A stretch of DNA of 64,000 nt from Nymphaea colorata (GCF_008831285.2 NC_045139.1:26392412-26456411), one strand, 5' to 3'. Shown: positions 38,376 to 57,626, counted from the stretch's first letter. Notes: generated from the letters alone by a model not told the origin. Translations and numbers: made by a program.

Positions 38376-40958
38376 TAGGGAGGGGGAAATTGTGAATTAT
38401 GTCTTCCCAAATGAGTGTCCTAGCGTGTTTTCAAGTGTTTTTTTATCCTTTTTATTATATAAAAAGCTTAAAAGTCTGGATAAGTATGTAATGAATTGAA
38501 AGAATAAAAATATGAACTTGAGAATGAATTTTACGTGCCCAGAAAGTTAAAGCCCGTCAATTCTAAAAATTTAAACGAAAAAAAATCAATGATACATTTA
38601 ATGTTCATAATTTCTTCTTGAATGTCATAAAATCTTAGACATTTAATTTTTTCTTTGTCTGCATTTACGAGAGTTAAGAAGAAATTATGAAAATCAAATG
38701 CGTTGCCCAAATTTTTATGAATTTTACAATTGAAGGACTTAGCTTTGTGGCACTTAAAGCTGTTTTCAATTAGCAGATCGCATCTAAATTATAAGCCAAC
38801 AGATTTCCGACAAGTTAAATTCATTTATTTGATAAGATTTCATCCTTTCACCCTAAAACGAATGGTTCTCAAGATATCTCAGCGATGAATATTGTGTTTC
38901 GTATAAAAATTTCTCCAAGGAACAATTTTGCATAAAGTGATTGTGAAATCGTAAAGGCCACGTGAAAAAGGACATCAAGATAGATTGCGTATACATGAAA
39001 TGATAATCTTTCCAAGTTCCTAGGGACCCATCCAAATTACATATAGAAAAGACTAGCTTTCTATCAACAATGTAAAGAGCCAGAAGTTCATGAAACACAT
39101 ATGGTTAACAAAATTTTAATTGTCACGAAACAATGAACTCAATCTCGATAGCTACTCCATATAATTGAACCTCACTTCACTCAAATTTCAACTCAGTTTT
39201 TAACAACATCCAAACATTCCAAAACTAAGTCTTATCATGAAGAGATTAAAAAAAAAAAAAAAGTCATGTCACCTCATAGTGTCGGTAGGTCGATCTATAT
39301 TTTGTTCTTCTCCAACGAAAAATTTAATCTTAAATTAATTTAATTCAAAAATAAAACCCCCATAAGATGAACCGTACGTATCTGGCAGTATCGGAAAAAA
39401 ACCGATCCGGCGCCCCGATACCGGTTTGTACTCGAAAGATCCATCCGATTCTCCACAACTTTCATATGGGCATATAAAAGGAAAACGCCAAGACAAGGAA
39501 AAAAAAAAAAAAAAAAGTCACCTGCTCTCCGTGCCTCTGCAACTCCCTTTTTTTTTTTTCTGGTATTTGTGTTTGGTCGGTCTCTTTTTTGCTGCGGAGG
39601 TACAAACAGCTGTGTGCTTAGCTGGCAGCAGTAGGCGTACAGCTGGCACCGTACATGGCCGACACCCAGCTGCCGTCGCCAATGAGTCGGCACCGAGGGG
39701 AAGACTTGTCGCCGCGAACACGAGGACTCGGCGGAGGTGGCCGGACTCTGCAGGCCCCTTGTCCGGACAGTCCTGCTCGCTTCCTTTTTCCGGCGATTGC
39801 TCATATTAACTACGTTAATATAATTAGGTTATTGGTTCGTCTTTTCGACATTCAATGAATCACGGGATCTAAAATGTGTATCTTGTGATGATTATCCTTG
39901 TCATGCAATTTATTCATATGAAATTCATAGTTTTGTTTGAATTATTAACATGTAGAGTACAAGGAACCCGTTCTGTTATATTTATGAAAAGTTGTTCTTC
40001 AGTGTCAGTGTATTGGGCGACATAATGCGATTGACGTTCTTGCTTTTCATAAGTCTATTTTATCAATTTTTATTCTTTTAAAGAGGGCACTTTGCATGAC
40101 GTCTGCAAAACTTAGTTTCGCAAAAACTTGGATTTGTGAAAACCAAGTTTTGTTATGTTTATTTTTTTTTTTAAAAAAAAAATTGGGTTTGACTCGGTTT
40201 TAAGCTATCATCCAAAGTTTCTTAGTATGATTTATTAATTATTTTCAAGCATGTCATTTAAAAACTATTTTTATGTATTAAATTTGACAGATATAAACTT
40301 CTAGGTGATTTGTGAAACATTTCACATGTATGGAATTCGTAATATGAATTTTGGGATGCATTCACAACGACTAAACTTATTCATGCCGACCATGCAATAT
40401 ACACGTGCACAGATATTTATAACAAAAAAACTCCAGTTTCCTGTAATAAGATTGGCGAGATTGTATCGATAATATTTGTGAGACTTGAATTTTAATTAGG
40501 AGGATTTGATGCGCCTGATATGACCAAAATTTTCACGTCAAATTGTAAACTTTGCCTAACAAACAGCTTTTTGACCAGCATATCAACAATAATTCAATTC
40601 TGCAAGAAACCAATTTTTTGGTTAAAGAAGAAAAGATCTAATCTTAAGACTAAATCTACTGTTTCAAAAATAAGATCTCTCAAAGTCGGGTCAGATCTCG
40701 TAGGTGGGCAGAGAGTACGAGTAGAAGAAAAAAAGTTCTCGATGAGACAGGTTACAGCTAAATCTCTGCCTCACGCCAACTATTCAAACATGGAAGATAA
40801 TCCGGTGGACGTGAACCGGTGAACGGCAAATGATAAATGGAGAATATGGTGTACACGATAATAATATTGTCGAACACTTTCGATCACAGTCAAAAGACTC
40901 TAAGCAACACTTTGGTAAACTAAAGAAATTGTGAAACAGGTACCAAAAGGAGCCTCTC
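38376..40958. other. Upstream region of the hexokinase gene, no gene seen
   Basis: No protein recognised. A GC-rich island at about 39.36-39.80 kb produces overlapping frames on both strands (for example 39804-39340 minus and 39655-39858 plus), but these contain poly-A/T runs and no family match. The remainder is AT-rich. Confidence 0.5.
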
Positions 40959-40968
40959 TATATTTATA
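40959..40968 (+). promoter_or_regulatory. Candidate TATA box of the hexokinase gene
   Basis: TATATTTATA lies about 430 bp before the hexokinase start codon, followed by a CT-rich, GC-rising leader typical of a plant 5' UTR. This would place transcription start near 40.99 kb. Inferred only from position and sequence. Confidence 0.4.
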
Positions 40969-41389
40969 TCCAGAGGGTCAATACTCGATACGTACATATC
41001 CGTGCACCTCAGTTCCCTCTCCTCTGCTCGACACCCCTCTCTCTCTTTCGTCACCGGAAGAGAAAGGAGAGACGGAAGTGACGGGGGTCGCTGTCCTCTC
41101 TCTCTTTTTGTTTGCCGGGCGCCCTCCTTCGTTGCGTTGCGGCATTTTGTCGAACGGTTTGGTTGCGGGCACCGCCTTTTTGGCTGGCTAGACGCTTCGT
41201 GTGCCTGCGGAAGTTAGTCGCTTCTTCTTCTGGAAAAGAGGGATGGGTGGTGGCGGGTTGCGGGGTTGATGGTGGTGCGCCCACGTCAGGGGAGGGATGG
41301 GTGGCGGTGGTGGTGGTGGTGGATGGTGTTGGTGGATCGAGGAGTAGCGGTCTCTTTCTGCATTATTCCTCTTTCGTGGCGGTCGCTCG

Positions 41390-46506
<5,117 letters not shown>

Positions 46507-46689
46507 TTTGATGGTAGTCAATAGTTTAGTTGCTCTCCTCTCTCTTTTTCTCTATATAGCTTGTAGATATTATTATTTATGTTCATATAGCTAGGTCAGT
46601 GGGTTGTGTGTGTGTGTGTGTGTGATATGTTGTCTTGGTTCATGTTTTGTCTATATTTTTTCTATTGATTGCACATTTTTTCAAGTGTA

Positions 46690-46695
46690 AATAAA
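46690..46695 (+). terminator. Candidate polyadenylation signal of hexokinase
   Basis: AATAAA lies 184 bp after the stop codon, in a T-rich region following a TG repeat (about 46605-46623). Position fits a plant 3' UTR. Confidence 0.5.
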
Positions 46696-46739
46696 CTTGG
46701 GATTCTGTTCCCTTTAGTGCCATTTTTTTGTCCATCACA

Positions 46740-48029
46740 GGCGTAGCCAGGGGAAATTCGAATGTAGGGGCGTTCTGCATTGTTCTGTGTCGTAAAACAC
46801 TGTTTTTGGGTTAACCAGACCATTATGTCGTTTCATTAGAAAAAGACTAATTTGAATTAAAAAGATTATCAGAAAAATCTCCAAAACTCTATTAGTTTTG
46901 CCCGTATATTGGCCGGTGGGTAGTGATTCTAATAACTCTGCTAGTATGTGGTTGAATTTACTGATTCATATGAATATGTGCCTAAAGGTCTTGGCTACTG
47001 TGCTTAAATTATGGTTATTTCTAGATGTAATTTGTCATTTCTGTGCATTAAAGTTTGTGTACAATGGGTCATTCCTTACATAGTTGATGTTCAACTTCAG
47101 TTGGAAAGGGTGGGACTTTTGTTGGGAGAAGTTCAAGAAAACTAGACCTTACAAGGATTCCCTTCAAGACAAAACCAGACCTGAATCTGTTCCGAAAAGT
47201 AGCCGTAGACAACCTTCTCCCTCGAATATTCTAGGTTGTGCACCTATAGCTTCGTGTTGGTTCGCTGGCATGATTCCACTGAGCCCGTCTTTTCAATAGA
47301 CAGTTTATTGCTTCTTGCGTGCATATCAAAATGCGACATGTCAATCCCTTGAGACTTTTCTTGCGTCTTGGCTTCTCTTCAAAAATGGTTGAAATACCTG
47401 GATTCCATTGCTTGTCTCCGAACTTAGTTTAAGGTTTTTTCAGATCTTGGGATCCTAGATCCTACAGTCTCTTAGATCTCCTGCTTGATATTAGCGTTAT
47501 ATCAAGAACTTGTAATCCAGACTTTTTTTTTTTTTTCATCCGTCTGCTTGAGTTCACGCCCCTGCCCCGTTTGACCGATCAGAGATTCATAGATTTAGTG
47601 AATGAAGACAGATTTCAAATATAAAGCATTCTGAACTCTTGAACGTTGGGTTGGACACAAGTTTTAAAAAACTATCAGTTTGGGAGCTTACTTCATACCA
47701 TGGAAGTCTTTGTAAATGTCAAGCTTTACCTGAAAGGCCGTTTGGTGGCACGTGAATGCCTCGGAACCGAACAGGTGTGCTGCATTTTCTTAATTTGCCA
47801 CCAAATAGGGCAGACAACACAAATGGTGGAACAAAGGATATAAATACCTTGTATGTTGCCCCTGGAATTCTATAGGCATGTTTGTCGTGTGTGGATTCCA
47901 TTGTTCAAGTGGGATCCCAATCCACATTTTGGAAAACATCCAGAATGGCGACGAACACGAGAATGAAATCTAGGATGATTAAGTGTAAATGAAATCTAGG
48001 ATGATTAAGTGTAAACACATATCTAGACA
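46740..48029. other. Intergenic DNA between hexokinase and copia remnant
   Basis: No gene recognised. A GATC-palindrome-rich patch lies near 47.43-47.49 kb, a poly-T near 47.52 kb and a 26-bp tandem duplication at 47962-48013. Short frames here are not similar to known proteins. Confidence 0.45.
47962..48013. repeat. 26-bp perfect tandem duplication
   Basis: AATGAAATCTAGGATGATTA... is repeated exactly at 47962-47987 and 47988-48013, just past the end of the copia RT/RNase H trace. Confidence 0.9.
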
Positions 48030-49927
48030 TTAATTTTCATTCATCAGGGACTCCTTCTCAATTTGCATCTTTGTAATCTTTAAGCTACATCTCACCACCT
48101 TGATAACAAAGTGCCAAGTTCTTAGTGCCCTTAAAGTCCTACATGATCCTCTTAAAGCTTTCAGTAACTTTGTCTAGGATTTGATTAATATCTATTGACC
48201 ATACTGACTGCATGGCATGTGTCAAAACATGTATACATAAACAAGTACATTAGAATGACAATTGCAGTTGAATAAGGTGCATTCGATATTTAGTTACTTT
48301 CTTCTAGTGTCTCTAGACACATCTTGAATGAAACATTATTTCCTTTACTCATGATAGTGTCTATTGACTCACGGCTTTGCATATGGAATCACTTCAAGAC
48401 ATTCTCAATATTAGACTTTTGTGAGAGAATAAGAAGTCTTTTTAAATGATCTCCTTAATTTATATGCCTGTATGAATGATGCTTCACATATGTCCTTCAT
48501 CTCAAAATTCATCTCAAAATGGATAGGCAACCAATCTTTGGTTGACTTTATTAACTCCAACTCATAACCAACTAATAGAATATCATCATGTAAATAGAGA
48601 ATGACGATTTCATTTTTTTTAATTTCATAATACAGTAATCTTCATCAATCTTTTTGAAATCATTGGACATGATTATCTCACAAAATTTTATATACCACTA
48701 ACTGGACAATTGCTTAGGTCCATAGATATCTTTTGAGCTTGCAACCTCTCTAATCAAAACATTTGGCGACAAACCTCATAATTTTTTCTATATAAATTTT
48801 ATTATCCAATTCTCCATTCAAAAGTGTTGTCTTTACATCCATCTGATGTAGTTCCATGTCCATAAATGAAATCTTAGCCAGTATAAGGTGAACACAAAGT
48901 CACATTGACAACTAGATAACATTTCATTATAGTGAATGTCTTTCTTTTGTGTGCATCATTTTCCCACAAGGTGAGTTTTAAATCTCTCGATAGATCCATT
49001 CATGTTTTTTTGACATTGAGAACTCATTTGTTCTCAATGGTCTTCCATGCTAAAGGAAGATTAAGAAGTGCTCAAACCTTGCTAATGCTTATGGATCTCA
49101 TCTTCTCTTTCATTGCTTTCTTCCATTCATCCTTTTCTAGACAAGTGAAAAATCTGCAACATGGAATCAGGTACTGCCATCAGGCTTCACCTTCTATAAT
49201 CTATAGTATGAAATCCCTTTCCTCATACTCTTTATGAGGTATCACAAATGCACGTTGACCTAAATGTAGTTTGCTCCTACTTGCATGATTTGGTTGAGAG
49301 AAAATATCTTGTGTCTCAATCTATTGACCATTTGTCATTACATGTTTGGAGCATCCATTTCATGTAGTTGGACATCTCTCTCTGTGTCTCCCTTTTTGAA
49401 AAAGTCATTTTTCAAGAATGTAGTTTCCCAAGAATCTATCTCGATCACATTCCCATCTATAGTTTCTCCTAAGAACATGCAACCCATGGTGTGTTCATAA
49501 TATCATATAATACATTTTTTGCCATGGGTCTCAATTTACCATACTGATGAGGAAGTTTGTGAACATATGTCACAGTTTTTGGGGTCACAAATGACTAAGG
49601 TCAAGCCATCTACTTGTTCATAAATTCATACGGAGTTAAGCAGACAAATTTTGTGAGCATACAATTAAGGGTATATGTTGAAGTTAGTAAGCAATCACCA
49701 TAAAAGGAAATTGGCAACTATGCCTAAGCCAACATAAATGAGACCATGCCTACCAAAGTTTGGCTCCTTCTCTCAGCAAAAACATTTTGTTGAGTTGCGC
49801 AAGGAGTCGTTAGTTGTCTATTTATCCCTCTCCTTGAGCTGATTAGACAAGTATTATCTATCTTCGTTTGAAGAGCTTTGATCTTATGATCAAGCTGGTT
49901 CGTAATCAAATTCAAGAATGTAATCAA
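48030..49927 (-). mobile_element. Decayed Ty1/copia fragment (integrase to RNase H start)
   Basis: Minus-strand traces in order: integrase RRGINRQLTTPCATQQN and AERRSQTLVGMVSFMLA (frame 49927-49724), GDCLLTSTYTLN and TPYEFMNK downstream, RT start KDEWKKAMKEKM near 49.1 kb, ENKWVLNVKK, a late RT trace RLVAYPF, then IQIKEIIQKDFLFSHKSNIENVLK near 48.4 kb, and LMYLF-like, CHAVSMVNRY (RNase H linker) near 48.2 kb. It has many stops and frameshifts. It ends without a recognisable LTR and abuts a second copia fragment at its upstream side. Confidence 0.85.
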
Positions 49928-49937
49928 ATTCTAACCT

Positions 49938-50810
49938 TTATTGACCCAAACATACAAACATGTCAAGACTTCCCCTCAAGTTGGCGCACAGATCAAACAT
50001 GCCCAACTTGAATACATTTCTCTCAAATGAAGTTGATGGCAAGGCCTTCGTCAGAACATCAGCGGTCTGGTCTTCGGATTTCATGTAAGGCAGAACAAAT
50101 TCTTTAGCATCAATTCTCTCCCGAATGAAATAATGGTCAATCTCCACATACTTCATTCTATCATGCAATACCAGATTGTTGGTCAAGTTGACTACAGACT
50201 TGTTATCGCAATACATCTTCATAGGTCCCTTAGTTTTTATTCTAATGTCGGCCAATAACACTTTCATCCATAATAACTCAGAGACTCCAATGGCCACAAC
50301 TCTATATTTAGCTTCAACACTGGAGCAAGAGCAAATGTCCTATCTCTTACTTCTCATCACTACGATATTCCCTCCTGAGTAAATACAATAGCATGAGGTG
50401 GATCTCCTGTATCAACAGATCATGCTTAGTCAACATCTGAATAACCTTCAATCTCAGAGAGTCATGCTTAACATACAAGAGACCCTTGCCAATACAACTC
50501 TTCAAGTAACATAAAATCATGTCGACAACCTCCAAGTGAGCTTCCGTGGGAACATGCATGAACTGACTCATCACATTTACAACAAAGGTAATATCAGGTC
50601 TAGTGAGAGTAAGATAAATCTACTTCCCAACATGACATTGATATCTTTTCTTGGCTTCTTCACAAAGAAGTTCCCCATCTCTAAGACTAGGCTTGTGTCC
50701 AACATCTAAAGGAGTAGAAGTAGGTCTACACCTAAGTTTTCGAGTCCCCTTTAATAAATATAAAGTGTATTTCCAATGATTTAACACAAGACTTGTGCTT
50801 GACATATCAG
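49938..50810 (-). mobile_element. Copia RNase H/C-terminal fragment
   Basis: Minus strand: TSTPLDVGHKPSL near 50.7 kb, MSQFMHVPTEAHLEVVDMIL (frame 50574-50347), RRSTSCYC and SSVEAKYR (normally SSAEAEYR). The longer intact frame 50297-49938 then has ELLWMKVLLADI, MYCDNKSVVNL and KSEDQTADVLTKALP with a C-terminal RGSL. A purine-rich GAGGGGAAG follows the end, as before a 3' LTR. This is the C-terminal end of an element, yet an integrase of another copy follows only about 10-20 bp on, so two different insertions meet here. Confidence 0.85.
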
Positions 50811-53800
50811 CCCATGTGCTCCTTCCACCTGTTTACTTGCCAAGTAGCTGAACTTGAATTCAGCTAGGTTCTCATAAGTTGAAGTTTGTAGTCGTGTTGG
50901 AGAAGGGACTACATTGTAGCTTCTTGTAAGACTAGATTCTGTTGAACTTTCTTAATGTAAGATTTATGAAGTTGATAGAGATTTTTCTTCAGAGTTTTAT
51001 AGGAGGACACTGCAATTAGGGTAGGTGAAATTAGGTTCCCCAGAGTGGCTTCTTTGTTGTCTAAAAAAAAAATTATATATAAGGTAGGTTAAGGACATAC
51101 CGGACATCTTCTTATCATTAGACTCTTATTCAATAGTAGCTATGTTAAATAGAAATAAATCCTTCAAGAACTAGATCGATCCTCCGAGAAGTGCAAGCCA
51201 GTCAATTCTTTTCTTAAGGAAGGTTCTCTTAGCTGCTTTCATTGAAAATATGTAGCTCAACGAAGGTCTGTTCCATAATATGATCCTCTCTTCCAAGGTA
51301 GCTACTCCAAAGTCTCTAACAATTGTTGTAATCAAAACATGCACAGATTTAATTGTACAGACATGAAAATTTTGAAGTTGTTGAATATGTGCTCCTGATG
51401 AAAACATTGGACATCAGCTACCCTGTGAATGTCCAGTGTGAATCCAGATTTGCCTACGACATAGATACTAGCATCAATATATCATGCACTGCAGGATTTA
51501 ATTTGATTTAGTTGGATAGGTTCAATGAGGAAGGATAGGTTCAATGAGGAAGGCTGAATCTGGCCAGTGACAGTGCTTCCAGTTCGATCTAGTTGTTTCT
51601 AACTAGAGTTATATGGATATTGGATCGAATTTACCATGGACGAGTGAGGATTTGGCCATATATTTTTTGCATTCAAACCTGAATGTGACTAATCACAAAT
51701 TAGTCAATTTATCAGTTGAATGTGGTAACTGCTACAACCGACTTGAACCTAAAATATCTCAATAATGTCTTTTGAATGTTGTTTCTTATTAGCGGCAGAT
51801 CTTCATCTTGCAAGCATCGGCATTGTTATAAGCATTGCAGCTGCAATGGCGTTTTTGACTAAGTGTATGTCACACAAGGAGCAACCCATCTGTCTTTGGT
51901 TATTGGAAAGAAGATGGTATTTCTTAAATAGCAAAGACCGCTTGATGGTTTAGTATGAGCATAACTCTAACCTTGACACGACCACCTGCAATAATTTCAC
52001 TTGATCAACTATTTTTTGTCTTTTAGAAAATTGCTACATTCCCAAACAGTAGATTGCGTGTAACGACCTCAATTTTTAAAGTCATGATCAGGCTAGACAT
52101 GCATTAATCATTATGAGCATTCATCGTTTAGTTCATATGTTTTTAAGCATACTTTCGACGCATATATTGTGTTACTCGTATGATTCATTTGTAAGATGTG
52201 CTCAACACATAATTAACAGCATCATGTATAGCGTATCTCAACTTAGGTAAATGGCATAATGTCATCATGACCAACTCTCGATCATATGTTCACAAGCAGA
52301 TGCATCTCATGTATAAACACAGAAATCTAGATCTCAAACATTAATTCAAACATATCTATAGTTTTGCAAAACATACACGTGAGACATATATGTCTCAAAC
52401 TTAGCTAGATCCAGATCCAAATATCTTTGCAATTCTAATAATGCATAAATAGATATTGGTTAATCAAATCAAATACGACATTATTCTATAACCATATGAC
52501 AATTCATATGCATCAGTTTGCAAAATTAATAGACATATATATGTGCATGCTTAAGCAAGTCAAGTTCATACTTAGTCATGCAACAAATCCAATGGAAACA
52601 TATAAAAATCCATGTCCATAAGCAGCTATCATCATGTTTCATTATTCTGAAAGTTTCATTGTGTTTAAAGTTATTAATCTAACGAACTCGCACCATTAAA
52701 ATGTATAGGCCAAACTGGGTTCAGGTCCAGATCTGTTTAACATAACTAAATACACACGTTTTCCCAAAATTTAAAATTCGGATGAAGCTTTTAATATAGA
52801 TCTATTTTCAAAAATCTCTCACCACAATTAAAATATCTACTTTTAAAACAAGATAGATTCTAATCCATATTTTAAGCAAATCAAACATAAAAATGCAAGT
52901 TCATTGACAATATTGAAATATTAAATTCAAATCCAAAACTGAATATAATTTCAAAAGAACCAAAAAATCTACATTTGAAACAATGTGGATCCAAATCCAA
53001 ATAAGTCTAGAACAAGCAAAATATATGTTTAAAATAAGTTGGTCTCTTATCCAAATCTATTTTTCTTACAACAGTTAAAATATATTTTCAGAATGAGTTG
53101 GATTCATAATCAAGATCCAAATCAGAATTCATTTAAGCTACACCTTGTCTACTTTTAAAGCAAATTGGATTTTAAATCTACATCTACTATTAAAAATCCA
53201 AAATATGCTTTCCAAACAATTTATTTCAATATAAGTGCTTCGATTCCAGCCTTAAGATGCCATTTGACCTTCATTTCTGAATCCTGACAGAAACCAAGAG
53301 GTGGCCATAAATAATGTACGAAACTTTTTCACAAAACCGGTGAGTACAATGAAATGTTTGGAGTTGGGGCTCAAACCACCATTGGGATGCCGATTGCTAG
53401 GAAATTAAGATTTATCTAATTAATAGCTCTATTCTAATCAGTGGATGAAGTCCATCATCGTGCGCAGTTTCTACTACTCATAAACACATAAGAAAGCAAG
53501 ATCTTATGTAACCAGGCTTGAGCCGAATCCAGTTTGGTCATCAACAAAATTGATAAAAATTTCGAAATTTCAAGATAAAAATGCATTTACAACAAAAAAA
53601 CCCAATTCAAAAATAATTTTTTAACCAAGTGATTTACATTTGCAACAAAATAAATTAGTTAAAATTTTTTGAAGTTAAAGTTTTGACTTCCTTGCCGGAT
53701 CTCACGTGAGAAAAGGTAAGAGGAAGAGAATTTTGAATTCCTCTCTCAGATTCAAGATGAGAGCACACTGAGACTAACGTTCTTGTGGGGAGCACACCGT

Positions 53801-55609
53801 CTGCAATCAAAGGCGCCCTAAGCGGCCGAGCGTTTGGAAAGATTTTATAGGAACAAAACACATATATGGACACACATGAATATTATAGTAAGATGGACAA
53901 TTACTCTCTGACTTAAGACTCAAATGGATTCTCACTATCTCCGATCCGAGCTTGAGGTTGACACCACCCATTCTTCCCGGTTTATGCCACAAATGGAGGA
54001 TCTCAAATCCTTGTTTTTAATAGTTGGTTACATCTAATATTTGTTACTTTGTGGCTCCCAAATAAAATGAATTTCAAGTCAGCTTAAGATATGAAATTAG
54101 AGGTTATCAACACACTCTAAGAGCATCTGAGACATATATAGCCTTGGATCTAAGATTTGAACGTAACCTAAAGTTCATGCTAAGAGCAGCCTACTATTTA
54201 AACAAACAACATATATCAATAGTTATATTTCAAGATACAATAGACCTCAGGTCTCATGAAGTGATAAGGGGGCTGAGCCAGATTTTTTCCTTTTTCTTGA
54301 GTCACTCATGCAGTTAATAAATTTTCAATTGACCTTGAGGCAGCTACCAGCGTCTTTAATGAGGCTGCTCCATATAACTGGACCCAGGTTCGCCCAAGTC
54401 CAACATCTAAATTTAAAGTTTCATATTGGGCTCAGTGGGGGCATGTGCCCTATGAAGACTTAACGTACTGTTGCATTGCCAAATGGCCTCTAAGGAACCA
54501 TTTAGCAACAAGAACAACCTGCAACTGTTGCATGAACATGTTGCAACAAATTGGAATGTATTTATCAAACAGTTACAAACTGTTTCTCTCGTCAAACTGG
54601 TTGTAATCGTTTGGAAACAGAGAAAAGTAACATATCATTTTATAAATCTACCTCCAAAATTGAATCATATTCATGAAATACTGATACTCTATAAATTTAT
54701 CCCAACATATGGGGTAAATTTATGAAACAATAACAAGTTACTCTTGCGATTGCAATGTCAATGAACATGGCTGAACGTGTTTCCTTTGTATGCATGCGGG
54801 AATGGTGGGGGCTTGAAAAAAAGGTGATGCCGCCACATGGTGGTCGGTTCAGACCGAATCTGGACTCTGTGCCGTTAACAACAGCAAGGCCGCCATTAAT
54901 GGTCAACCCATTCTGATCGAGCTCGTGCCGAGAGGGATTCTAAACAGCATCCGAATGCTAAACTACGCGAGTAAAAGTCTCATCCGTTTTTCTTCAACAC
55001 ATTTTCTGTCGAACAGCCCCTTAAGAGAGAAAAACCAAGTCAAATTTCACAAATGGAAGTCTTTCCAGAACTGCCTTGTCAGTTTTTCCTTCTTTAATGA
55101 AGAACACCAGTTTTATAAATTGACATAAAAGAACATGAGAGAGGGAGAGATTGCTTAAGTTACAACTAAAGAATTTTAGCTTTTCTTTTATACACGTGTT
55201 TTGATATTTTGAAATACGAAGAGAGACTTTGTTTATCATGAAAGAAATATGACGATGTCCCATAAGTAATTTAATTGGAATTCTGGGGGCGCTACACAGT
55301 TGCAAATTTGTGATGTCGTATTTTTTTTTTAATATTTGTGATAAATGTAACTACACAAGTGGATTAAAAAACTCATGATTTTCAATACATAAATCTAATT
55401 TAAATGTCAAAACAGCTACAACTTAGTTCCAGGCTCTCAGTTATGGGTCATTTGTAATCTTGTCTTACATCTAATATGAACAACACAAAAAAAAGTGCTG
55501 GCAAATTCTACAAATCCTTTGAGTCGAACCAATGGCATGGTTAATATACGTCATAGTGCTCCGTCGATTGGCTACACATAAAGACAGAGGGAGAAAAATA
55601 TCACACCCG

Positions 55610-55610
<1 letters not shown>
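50811..55610. other. Gene-free stretch with low-complexity repeats
   Basis: No protein family recognised. 51.5 kb has a 20-bp direct repeat (GGATAGGTTCAATGAGGAA). 52.3-53.2 kb is dense in ATCCAAATC-like words. About 54.0-54.2 kb has GATCTAAGATT words. 54.66-54.73 kb resembles the interior of the MITE at 22.74 kb. TGTAACGACC at 52060 looks like a retrotransposon LTR start, but no matching end was found. Confidence 0.45.
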
Positions 55611-55675
<65 letters not shown>

Positions 55676-55691
55676 AGAGAGAGAGAGAGAG
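55611..55691. repeat. (TA)30-(GA)n compound microsatellite
   Basis: About 61 bp of TA repeat followed by about 20 bp of GA repeat; directly readable. Confidence 0.95.
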
Positions 55692-56009
55692 ATGCTCCTT
55701 TTTGAACATCAACGTGACCCACAGCTTGCCTGCCTTAAGAAAGTGGGGGTTAGGCTTAGAGGCAGCAGGCACAATTTGAGAAGGCACATTGCATTTCTTA
55801 TTTATTTAGTCTGTCTTTTTTTTCTTTTTGTACAAAGTGGGTAGACACAGTACAATAGGCTGACGCCATAAAAAGGCTCATGTTACAGATGGAGTCTGGT
55901 TGAACAACCAAATCATGCACGTGAATCCAAGAATATAATTACATATGCTCCTGGTCTTTGGTACCCGCAAGAACTCTACTAATTTGGATATAGGTCAGTG
56001 CATTTCCGC

Positions 56010-56170
56010 CAGTGGTGGAGGCAGCGGGCGAATTCCCATACATGCCATGCAATTTGCTTATTTATATGTTGATCTTGTATATTTTCATGTACATATTGGC
56101 GCCCTTAAAGGTCTCAAATTTGAAGTATTAGTACCCCTCAGCTAGAAATCTCTAGTTCAAGCCCCAGTAT
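56010..56170 (-). repeat. hAT-like MITE, diverged member of the 32.7 kb family
   Basis: Plus-strand left end CAGTGGTGGAGGCAG; reverse-complemented, the other end reads TAGAGATTTCTAGCTGAGGG then GTACTAATAC, matching the TTTTTAGCTATGGGGTACTG start of the family. Non-coding and more diverged than the other copies. Confidence 0.55.
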
Positions 56171-57626
56171 GACTTAAAGTGAAGCAGAGAGTTCGCCACT
56201 TACACATGTTGTTTTAATAAAATTTGGTAGTCATATTCCGGTCGATCAAATTTGTATTGTTTGGGTAGGATGTAGCTGTTACGGCGTTTGACTGATCAGA
56301 TATTCCTTACTGAGATTCAGTTGAAAATTCATATACGAATGCACAAGAACAGAATACTAAAATTTACATGTAATGAACCACCAGATTTGGTAAGAAAATA
56401 TAAGAAATTCGATACACTTGTAATGAAATCCAAATACAAATGGACCAGCGGATGTTATTTCTACTATTGACTGTATACATAACCAACTCAGGGATTCATT
56501 GCCATGGGATACTTGTCCTGATAATACAACCCAGATTCAGTACTGAGTTACTGGTTCATACCTCATTAGTTTTGGTGGTAAAAGGAAACTTAAACGACCG
56601 TAAGGTCCTAATTCCAAGTGCGCGGCCAGGACCATTGTTTTCCATCCAGCCAAAATACCCGTCAATATCGTGGATATTGGCATGAGTAAACTGAGGTCCA
56701 CATCAAAGTGACATTTGGCATCCTAAGGAACAAACCAAAGCGAAAATCTTCTTCATGCACTCCTGTATTTTCATGAAATGCCAAGTCTTAGTCCGGCCAT
56801 TTGAAGTTGGAGACCGCTAGATACAAGGGGCAGTGTACCTGGTCGAGCTGGTGGGCATGAACATCTCACAGGTGCCATGCTCTTCAGCTATATGGTCAGT
56901 TAAAGTGACATTGAATTAACCTGACCTTAATGCAATGCTCAGTTATGGCCAACGAACGAATTCACGGGTGCAGAAAAGAGCTTTCTGAACTTAGTAATGC
57001 ATGGCATCATCACTTTGTCTATGATTCTAAAACTTCCTCAGTTTTCTGGGAGTCTTGGTCATGCGGAAGAATCAAAGGACACGGCCATGATGGGCCATCA
57101 TGGCAGTCCTACACAAACTTGTTAGTTGATCTGTAGAGTTCGAGGTATGTGCCATATATACACAGTCGCCATTATTATGGGACAAGTCAAAACTCAAATG
57201 AACTAAGGGTTGGCTAGAAAAGCATCCACATCTTGCTTTTTGACCACCTTCAAAGATCTAGTTCCTGTTAATCTATTATCTGAACAAAACCTTGGCTAAC
57301 AAGAACCACGTGCTTCACACCTCCAAATTCATGATCGTCAATAACTTCTAGAGAAACGCTCGTCCGCATAATCAGCAACTGAAAGATTCGATACACATTC
57401 AACGCCCACAAGGAATGAAATAACTGAAGAATGATTCAAATATAAAGTTCCTTCTCTATATTAGACTGATTTCATAAATACACCTCAAGCAAGTGCTCTA
57501 TAATGGCCATTCGGATTCAATAATGAAGCTCAACCATTCACCCAAAAGCTAAAAAATTTATGTGAATGGTAAGTTATCACACACAATTTGACAATGGGGT
57601 CTAAAAAAAGTTAATAGAGGTGGTAA
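56171..57626. other. Intergenic DNA, no gene seen
   Basis: No recognisable coding region. It is followed by the 3' end of the PurE-domain array on the minus strand. Confidence 0.5.

Noticed and set aside
39340-39858. Several overlapping frames on both strands in a GC-rich island
   Set aside because: GC-rich DNA has few stops, so frames open on both strands; poly-A/T runs interrupt any sensible protein and nothing was recognised. It may be a lost exon or promoter, but I cannot support it.
52060-53340. TGTAACGACC as a possible gypsy LTR start followed by word-rich DNA
   Set aside because: No matching LTR end, second LTR copy, primer site or coding trace could be found.
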